Assembly: GCA_032718475.1 (NCBI GenBank)
Contig: JAUCBJ010004235.1
Location: 1-25,770 of the forward strand
Direction: 5' to 3'
From: Nemertoderma westbladi
Taxonomy: Eukaryota > Xenacoelomorpha > Nemertodermatida > Nemertodermatidae
Length of the DNA stretch: 25,770 nucleotides
The translations under genes and the position numbers were made by a program. The notes under the pieces are model-generated. The model did no database searches, was not told the DNA's origin, and saw nothing but the letters and a program-made list of their open reading frames with translations. Numbering within the stretch: the first letter of the stretch is position 1; each line of letters opens with the position of its first letter. Shown in pieces: positions 19,916 to 25,770 of this stretch.

Positions 19916-20150
19916 TCAAGAATGCTGTGCCGGCCTGTCGACAAAATCGCGCCGCCACAACTCCCTATCACCCATGACATTTGCTAGATCATCCGCATCT
20001 TCAAGGCCAGTGTCCTTTAAGATGCGTCTCAAGAAAGTCATGGGCTGTTCACCATGCTTATTCACTCCATGAGGCTGCCAAAGCTCAAGATTATGCACTG
20101 GCTGGTCCTCACGGCGAAAACTTCCTCTAACCTTAGATATGGCAGGGGGG
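19916..20150 (-). pseudogene. C-terminal remnant of a LINE reverse-transcriptase ORF
   Basis: Reading leftwards, the frame gives RREDQPVHNLELWQPHG, TFLRRILKDTGLEDADDL and ANVMGDRELWRRDFVDRPA, then a stop at 19916-19918. This matches the tail of endonuclease/reverse-transcriptase LINE ORFs, where DQPV-LVLW-P-HG is followed by a DTGL--DDL--AM-DR--WR motif and a stop shortly after. Only about 75 codons remain, and no polymerase motif lies to the right. It is a 5'-truncated dead copy. The stretch has no ATG in a credible place and should not be taken as a gene. Confidence 0.75.
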
Positions 20151-21170
20151 ACTCTGACGCTATTAAAATGAAACCCTCGCCAGCGGAAAATTTACGAAAC
20201 TACAATTTATATGTCAAAATAGGAATTTTGGATTACATTATTGCGATGAAATAACCTTGTCCTTGCAATAACTGTGTTCTACTTTATATTACTTGAATTC
20301 CATGCGGTCTAGGAGCAGATGTTTAGGCAACCCGGCCTATTCTTATAATAACAATAATAACGTACTGTGTAGCCGTACGTACTGTACGTACAGTATATTA
20401 TTATATCAATGTACAACGGGTAACATATGTGGTTTGGAAGGAACTACTGTTGTTGGCTGTGTTATTGGCATATATATGATATTAATTGGTCATTGAGTAA
20501 TAACTGTTGTAATGTGAAAAGGGTGTGACCAGGTTAGGTTGGTACATGGTATATTGAACTTGAACAAAATATAATTCTGGGAGTACCTACAAGGGCATTT
20601 GTGAAAATCATTGTACCGGTATTTAAGTACTTACAAATCACAATGTTGCGTCTCCGCGTACAAAATAGTAGCTCTTGGCAACAAACTTACTGTCGGGGCT
20701 ATAATTTTTTTGTGTGTGTGTGGGGGGGGGGGGGGGGGGGGGTTATACATTTCCTCACATTTTACAGTTTTGGAATTCCCACAACACCAACTTTCGATTC
20801 AATCGGTTCCAACGATAACGATATTTATAATCAATCGTAGGCCTACAAAAGATATTATCGGTAAACGTAAAACGCGATGTTACTTTAACTTTAGAGCAAT
20901 TTTCATGCGGTAGAAACATGGGTGTGATGGATTGTCAGCCACTTGATTTCATGGTGGGAAAAATTATCGGCGCGTGTAGCCGGCCTACAATAGCGAAATA
21001 GTTTGTTGTTTTCACTTCATGTTAAAAATTAGGCCTAGAAACTAAACCTTGCCGAGCAAATAAGCAAAAAATAATCAATTACAGCACAGCTAATGAGCCG
21101 GATTGTAAAACGAATTCCGTTGTAACAGGCTGAGTACACTCCCCAGTTTTCTCCATAGATTTCTTAATTA
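20151..21170. other. Intergenic, no gene supported
   Basis: Anonymous short frames only. It contains a 16-bp perfect palindrome at 20380-20395, a TG run that passes into a 21-base poly-G at 20722-20742, and frequent GTACCGGTA and TAGGCCTA words. Confidence 0.5.
20722..20742 (+). repeat. Poly-G run, 21 bases
   Basis: Uninterrupted G homopolymer directly following a (TG)n tract at about 20710-20721. Confidence 0.95.
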
Positions 21171-21257
21171 ACGGAAAGGAGCAGGTTACAGTGGCGGGCT
21201 TTTCTAACCAAAACAATAAACGATATCCCAATAACATAGGTTACAGTTTTATTTTTG
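21171..21257 (+). repeat. Dispersed CAGGTTACA family, copy
   Basis: The best-preserved single copy. ACGGAAAGGAGCAGGTTACA is followed by GTGGCGGGCTTTTCTAACC, AAAACAATAAACGATATCC and then CATAGGTTACAGTTTTATTT. The same blocks in the same order occur at 16431-16520, and the first ones at 7923-7990, 15647-15712 and, inverted, 7704-7771. Confidence 0.75.
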
Positions 21258-21309
21258 CAATATACGAAAATAACACAGGTAGCTACGGATATGAATTATA
21301 ACTCAATTA

Positions 21310-21500
21310 GGGGAGTCATCTCAGCCTAAGGGGAGTGTTCTTAGCCTAGGCTGAGATAACTGGGAAGTGTTCCCAGCCTGGGCTGAGATAACTGGGGAGT
21401 GTTCTCAGCCTAAGCTGAGATAACTGGGGAGTGTTCTCAGCCAAGGCTGAGATAACTGGGGAGTGTTTTCAGCCTAGGCTGAGACGACTGAGTGTTCTCA
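21310..21500 (+). repeat. 32-bp palindromic tandem repeat, 4 full units plus partial ones
   Basis: Units beginning CTGAGATAACTGGGGAGTGT and ending TCTCAGCCTAGG start at 21351, 21383, 21415, 21447 and (degenerate) 21479. Unit junctions form palindromes, for example the perfect TCAGCCTAGGCTGA at 21469-21482, so the transcript or single strand could fold into a chain of hairpins. One diverged unit of the same sequence is found inverted at about 22405-22460, beyond the other end of the adjacent inverted-repeat element. Confidence 0.9.
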
Positions 21501-22402
21501 TGGAATACTAAATATATACGGAAGGACATAATGTATCATACTACCCCTGGTATCTTTTTATTTTATAAAACGATAGATATGGATGACAGAAAACCGCTGC
21601 TAAATTTTTTTCCAAATCTGTCGTGCCGTTTTTGAGATATAGCATTTTATATAACGCTCCCATGGCCTACTATATATAGGCCTACACGGCCTAAATAAGC
21701 TGCATTTTGAGGCCATTCAAAAAGAGTTTTTTTACAACAATTTGATATTTTGATATAATTATTTAATTTGACTGAATTGAAGTCTCCTCGTTAAGCAAGA
21801 TACTAAATTATATGGTAGCTATAGTGTTTTAGGTAGGTTTAGCTAGTAATTTTGACGGTACTAGTGTGTTATAGGTACACCCCCCTCAAATATTTTTTAC
21901 TAGCTAGTTTTTGCTATTTATTTTTATGAAATGTTCTAGAACATGAGATACATTTGAAAAAAAAAATAAAATGTTCTAGAACAAATATTTTTTGTTCTAG
22001 AACAAATTTTAAAAAAAGCTTACAAATTTTATTTTTTGTTAGTTATGTTTTATTTGATGTCAAGGAAATTGAATTTTCTAGAATAATCGAATTTCTACAG
22101 CTAAGATTTGACTTTCGCCCAACAACTAGCTGAGTGTCGTTGGAAGCTTCTACACAAATAATACCCATTTCCTGCTCTGTTGGATTTGATCAGAAAATAT
22201 TACCCGCTGTCTGCTAAATAATAAATATTACACAGTATACGTACCGGTATTCTAAGCATATCATTAATTTCTGAATATAATGACCTCAATACAGTGATTT
22301 TTTTAATTTTATTTAGCTATTAAAAAATACTAGCTAACTAGCCCCCTAGTGCCTAGTGCCATTTTGACACTGGTATGATACCAGTGTATATTTAGTATTC
22401 CA
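21501..22402. mobile_element. Probable non-autonomous inverted-repeat element, about 0.9 kb
   Basis: TGGAATACTAAATATA at 21501-21516 is matched by its exact complement at 22387-22402. The similarity extends outward with gaps: both sides continue into AGCCTAGG-TGAGA and GATAACT, so the true arms may be 60 bp or more and the left one includes the 32-bp tandem repeat. The interior is AT-rich, without a coding frame, and contains four TTCTAGAA palindromes. No target-site duplication was identified, so the outer ends are uncertain. Confidence 0.5.
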
Positions 22403-22768
22403 TTGTGTTCTCAACCTAGGCTTTGATCACTGGGGAGACATTTCAAGAGGGAGTTATCTCACTCAGCCTGTACACCGGATCTGTTTCAATCTTACTATTA
22501 CTACTGTATTGGTTATAATTGGGAATATAATTATACGCAACCATAATGTTTTCCATTTCAAATTCTAGTGTAGTTGTCAGACTGTAGGTAGATCTCCTAT
22601 TATTTTTTACCGAACCGGAGTTCGGTATAGACCTGTAGCTTAGATGTTTAGTTAGTACGATTGAGATAATATTTAGGGCAAATCTTCTGAGAGACAACCA
22701 TTGTGCTTTTAAAACCGGATTAATTATTTTTTTTTGAATTCTAAGCTCAAAATGATTTCATGGAAGAA

Positions 22769-23055
22769 TATATAGCCTTCTCCACAATCTAACTGGTGGA
22801 GTGATTCACTCACGTTGCTTCTACTATTGGCGGTCTTGGGTTCGATCCCGTGCCGATCCCGTTACAATATCGTAACTGGTGGGCCAACCCAGCTTATGTA
22901 GGAATCTGGCTTCTTAGCTGGGGGAGTAAAGATAAATGGTTGGATATGTACGGGGAGTGGGAATTAGTGTGGCCCCTCCTTGCCTTATAGGTAACAGCAA
23001 AGAGAGAGGAGCCTTCGGGTTGCCGATCACTTTACTTTACTTTATATAGGCTTCT
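22769..23055. repeat. Target-site duplication flanking a SINE
   Basis: TATATAGCCTTCT at 22769-22781 and TATATAGGCTTCT at 23043-23055 match at 12 of 13 positions and bracket the SINE exactly. This is the signature of insertion by LINE-encoded machinery. Confidence 0.8.
22782..23042 (+). mobile_element. tRNA-derived SINE
   Basis: An RNA polymerase III promoter is visible. A perfect B box, GGTTCGATCCC, lies at 22839-22849, preceded by TGGCGGTCTTG as in SINE heads. An A-box-like TGGTGGAGTGATTC lies about 45 bp upstream (22794-22807). The body runs on for about 190 bp and the element ends in a short ACTTT/CTTTA repeat (23028-23042) rather than poly(A). SINEs of this kind copy the 3' end of a partner LINE, which moves them. 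The flanking 13-bp duplication supports a real and fairly young insertion. Confidence 0.85.
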
Positions 23056-23113
23056 GGGGGTAAGGGGTACGGGAATATAATAGAATCCCTCACATTCCAA
23101 CAGATGACTTGGC

Positions 23114-23135
23114 GGGGGGGGGGGGGGGGGGGGGG
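23114..23135 (+). repeat. Poly-G run, 22 bases
   Basis: Uninterrupted G homopolymer about 60 bp right of the SINE and about 120 bp beyond the 3' end of the SLC6-type coding region. Confidence 0.95.
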
Positions 23136-23205
23136 TGGATGACGTAATCGAAATGGTTCAATCTCAAGGGGGAAATCGAAATAAACAATAAACTAGACCA
23201 TGATT

Positions 23206-23211
23206 TTTAAT
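23206..23211 (-). promoter_or_regulatory. Possible polyadenylation signal of the SLC6-type gene
   Basis: ATTAAA, the commonest variant of AATAAA, read on the minus strand about 50 nt beyond the stop codon. No AATAAA was seen nearer on that strand. It implies a very short 3' UTR if used. Confidence 0.3.
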
Positions 23212-23258
23212 ATTGAAATCGCAACAGGTGTGATTTTAAAAAGTTAAAAAGTTATAGA

Positions 23259-25433
23259 TTACAACAAATTGGATAAAGTATATTGGGAATGATTTCTTAT
23301 TTCATCACCGGAACTCAATAACGATTTATTTCTTTCACTTTCGCTTGGAACTGACATAAATAAATATTTACTTTCGAATGGCGTAACATATTTGTCTCCG
23401 AGGTTGTGAACAGCCCTTAGTCGTTGTTCTGGAAACTCTGAATAATCCCTGAAAAAATCAAACTCTTTCAGTTGTCCACCGGCGTTCATAAAGGCAAATA
23501 TTGGAACCCAAATAAATATAGAGCCAAAAATAATAAAGCCCAAATATAATGTCCATGCTGGTCCCTCCTCTGGTTCTTCTGTTTGTACCATTCGTTGACC
23601 ACTTGTACCATCTCCGTAAGGACGGTATTTGTAACCACCTTCACAAACAATGTATATCTCAAATAGAGACATTGTTGTTAACCCTATTGGACAAACATAT
23701 TTCCACAAAACCATTAAATATAGCCTTGGTCTTTTGCCAGTCATCGTTTCGAAATCAAACATAAGATTATTAAATACTCCAGGAGTAAAAGCGATAGCCG
23801 CTGACATTAAGGCGGCAGCCACAGTTGCTGCCAATCTGTCCACAAAAAACCTCGACAATTCACTGAAATATTTACCAGTTCTTAATGTGAATATTAAACT
23901 GCAGATCCAGAAAGCGAAACATGTAACTAGACAAACCCACTTAAACTGTGTTTTGAACTTATATTCTTTGATTATAGTGCATAACAGTTGCATTTGCGCA
24001 AATAGGGTGTCAATTCCCAATACCACGAGAAAAGAATAATACACGGGTGGTAAAATGTCAAGCTTATTGAAGTCATCCGTCTTCTCTGTATTATAAGACG
24101 GAAACAGTTCTATGTACGTAATGGCCTCTGCCCCCCTTTTAGTATATTCAGATAAATAGTTTGTAATGTTTTTGCATTGTTTACCGCATCTCTCATTACT
24201 GACAATACCGAGACCCGAATAGACACCAAGAGCGCATAGTATAGCTATCAGATAATCGCAAAATACCATGAACCGAGCATCATGATACATATCATTCGTT
24301 CTTGGAAGGTGACCAGCTAGACACAGATGAACCCCTAAGCATACTCTTGTACTGAAGATAGCGTAAGACAGCGCTTCATACCATGACTTAGGCTCTTTAA
24401 GACGTGAAAATTCTGAGGAAAGAAGATGACTTATACCAACAGAAGAAGGATCCTCGCTCCAAAAATAAATAAATCCGATACAAGCAGATACAAATACATA
24501 TGGCACGGTAAACCGAGTAATTTTACAAGTATATTTAATTCCACCAAGTATTCCAAAGAAAGTGATTATCCATACGACTGCTGTTAATCCAACCATTTTG
24601 TTCGAAATAAGTGGCTGTCCAAAATCACTAATATTAGCCGCCAATCCCATTGTAGTGGAATAGTAAAAGAATTCGCCTGAAGTCTTTCCTTGAATGCAAC
24701 CAATAGTAAATGTTTCATTCACATGCCATTTGGTGTCAACATGAACTGGTTGGGAGGAGATTATAGGACAAAGTGTCCAAGGGAGCGGATCCTGGAACGC
24801 CATGAACAAATAATAGCAGGAGTAGGTGTGCATAACACTATAAGATAAAGTGGAGAAACAACCGATTAGAGTGACTACGATACCAATGCCGCTGAGGTAC
24901 GGGTTGATCTGATACCAGGTTAATAGGGGACTCCGACGGTACCTTTGTCCTATCCCGCACTCTAGTGTTAATAGAGGAATACCCAATAAGGCTAAACACA
25001 CACTGTACTGAAATAAAAACACTGCTCCACCCTGCTGGGCCATTTTATTCGGGAAGTGTGCCATGTTCGTCAATCCAGTAATAAACCCAATTTGTAAAAA
25101 CGTAAACTTCCATTTCGATGTAAATATAATTTTCGCCTTTTCAGTATGAGCATCATCCATTACAAATTCGTAAATTTGACTCTTGAGTTGACGTTGAAGT
25201 TCCGCAAATGAGATGTATGGTTTGTATTGCTTGTTATCAAACTCGTCACGAAATATATAGAAGTCACCTGGATAAAATTGTTTGACTTCACTGCCATCAA
25301 CACAACTTGTGCTGTCCCACATGCTCGTAATGCCACTCACATTTTCGCTTTCATCGAATTCTACGTCCATCCCGGTATCCCCCACGCTGGTAATGTTGTT
25401 CATATTTCTACTCCCATTGTGTTGTTTCTCCAT
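23259..25433 (-). CDS. Divergent SLC6-type (neurotransmitter:sodium symporter) transporter
   Basis: A 724-residue protein with the SLC6 plan of 12 membrane segments: a cytosolic tail of about 105 residues, TM1 108-130, TM2 136-158, TM3 180-212, a large outer loop with N239 and N267 glycosylation sites, TM4-TM8 between about 280 and 490, and TM9-TM12 to about 650. SLC6 carriers use the Na+ (usually also Cl-) gradient to take up amines or amino acids at the plasma membrane. Family marks include LTNMAHFPNK in TM1, QQGGAVFLFQY, LECGIGQRYRRSPL, SCYYLFMAFQDPLPW, LGIDTLF in TM8 and MTGKRPRLYLMVLWKYVCP near TM10/11. The substrate Asp of monoamine carriers is G120, so an amino-acid-like substrate is more likely, but T122 replaces the second usual Gly. 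The gate Arg is H126. TM6 carries STRVCLG where SLGPGFG is usual. The ATG has G at -3 and an in-frame TGA 9 bases upstream. No intron is present. The substrate is unknown. Confidence 0.9.
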   Translation of the reverse strand: MEKQHNGSRNMNNITSVGDTGMDVEFDESENVSGITSMWDSTSCVDGSEVKQFYPGDFYIFRDEFDNKQYKPYISFAELQRQLKSQIYEFVMDDAHTEKAKIIFTSKWKFTFLQIGFITGLTNMAHFPNKMAQQGGAVFLFQYSVCLALLGIPLLTLECGIGQRYRRSPLLTWYQINPYLSGIGIVVTLIGCFSTLSYSVMHTYSCYYLFMAFQDPLPWTLCPIISSQPVHVDTKWHVNETFTIGCIQGKTSGEFFYYSTTMGLAANISDFGQPLISNKMVGLTAVVWIITFFGILGGIKYTCKITRFTVPYVFVSACIGFIYFWSEDPSSVGISHLLSSEFSRLKEPKSWYEALSYAIFSTRVCLGVHLCLAGHLPRTNDMYHDARFMVFCDYLIAILCALGVYSGLGIVSNERCGKQCKNITNYLSEYTKRGAEAITYIELFPSYNTEKTDDFNKLDILPPVYYSFLVVLGIDTLFAQMQLLCTIIKEYKFKTQFKWVCLVTCFAFWICSLIFTLRTGKYFSELSRFFVDRLAATVAAALMSAAIAFTPGVFNNLMFDFETMTGKRPRLYLMVLWKYVCPIGLTTMSLFEIYIVCEGGYKYRPYGDGTSGQRMVQTEEPEEGPAWTLYLGFIIFGSIFIWVPIFAFMNAGGQLKEFDFFRDYSEFPEQRLRAVHNLGDKYVTPFESKYLFMSVPSESERNKSLLSSGDEIRNHSQYTLSNLL

Positions 25434-25770
25434 ATCCCGTCATTTAGCTTACAAACTAGGTACCTAGGCCTACACTAGTACCGAACGGTACAACTGTAGT
25501 ATAATACCAATACCGTTACCGTATTGTAGTAGTTACATAATAAGGTCTACTCGTAGGACCACCTCACACGATGAAACTTTTATTCAGCAACTTGATTAGC
25601 TACAAATTTCTAAAAAATGTGTAGTGGCCACAACAAAAGTTTCTAGAGAGAAGAGTCCCACAAAATGTTACGAAACATGTTAATTAATGAAAACAAAAGT
25701 TGAATAAATGATTAGTGTAAATGGGCACTTGTACGATATGAGTAGGCAAATACTATTTTAATAAATTTTT
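25434..25770 (-). other. 5' flank of the SLC6-type gene
   Basis: Presumed promoter and 5' UTR region of the minus-strand transporter. It contains several TACCGTTACCG and TAGGCCTA words, common elsewhere in the window, and no clear TATA box at a fixed distance. An upstream non-coding exon cannot be excluded. Confidence 0.35.

Noticed and set aside
22794-22860. A functional tRNA gene
   Set aside because: The B box is perfect, but the A box is degenerate, no acceptor stem or clean cloverleaf is visible, and the flanking duplication shows it to be the head of a SINE.
23650-24039. Plus-strand frame of 129 codons inside the SLC6-type gene
   Set aside because: It is antisense to a well-supported coding region and has no features of its own.

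Overview
The window reads as nuclear DNA from an animal, probably a marine invertebrate. It has low gene density, AT-rich spacers, many tandem arrays and small dispersed repeats, a tRNA-derived SINE, LINE-type remnants, and two genes of animal-specific or mainly animal families. The frequent short words taggccta and taccggta, together with long poly-G runs, remind me of echinoderm genomes, but that is only an impression. No bacterial or viral gene organisation is visible.

Layout. Positions 1-7091 are the right-hand part of a G-rich minisatellite with a 44-bp unit (about 160 units). It contains a 3,300-bp higher-order duplication whose two copies are almost identical. A possible LINE 3' tail (about 7140-7186) follows. 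A foldback element with 68-bp arms lies at 7704-7990. A BTG1/BTG2-type antiproliferative gene occupies 9274-9825 (+) as one uninterrupted ORF. Two unrelated minisatellites stand almost back to back downstream of it: a 23-bp unit at 10410-11322 and a 30-bp unit at 11364-12107. From 12.1 to 23 kb the sequence is a patchwork of AT-rich spacer, two minus-strand retroelement coding remnants (13189-13640 and 19916-20150), inverted-repeat elements (16340-16542, 17246-17862, 21501-22402), a dispersed family sharing the words CAGGTTACA and AACAATAAACGA, five poly-G or poly-C runs of 16-23 bases, and a SINE with a 13-bp target-site duplication (22782-23042). At the right end, 23259-25433 (-) encodes a divergent 724-residue SLC6-type (neurotransmitter:sodium symporter) protein, also in one uninterrupted ORF.

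The two confident genes are unrelated in function. BTG proteins link CCR4-NOT deadenylation to cell-cycle control, and SLC6 proteins are plasma-membrane solute carriers. They are 13 kb apart on opposite strands and nothing suggests they work together. A small ORF at 14986-15489 (-) with a weak signal-peptide-like start is the only other coding candidate.

I did not find a new multi-gene system. The most interesting items are the SLC6 protein, whose putative ion-site residues depart from the family in a specific way; the almost exact 3.3-kb higher-order repeat; the dispersed CAGGTTACA family; and the foldback element whose one arm seems to have expanded into a 32-bp palindromic tandem repeat. 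All protein identities and alignments were made by eye.
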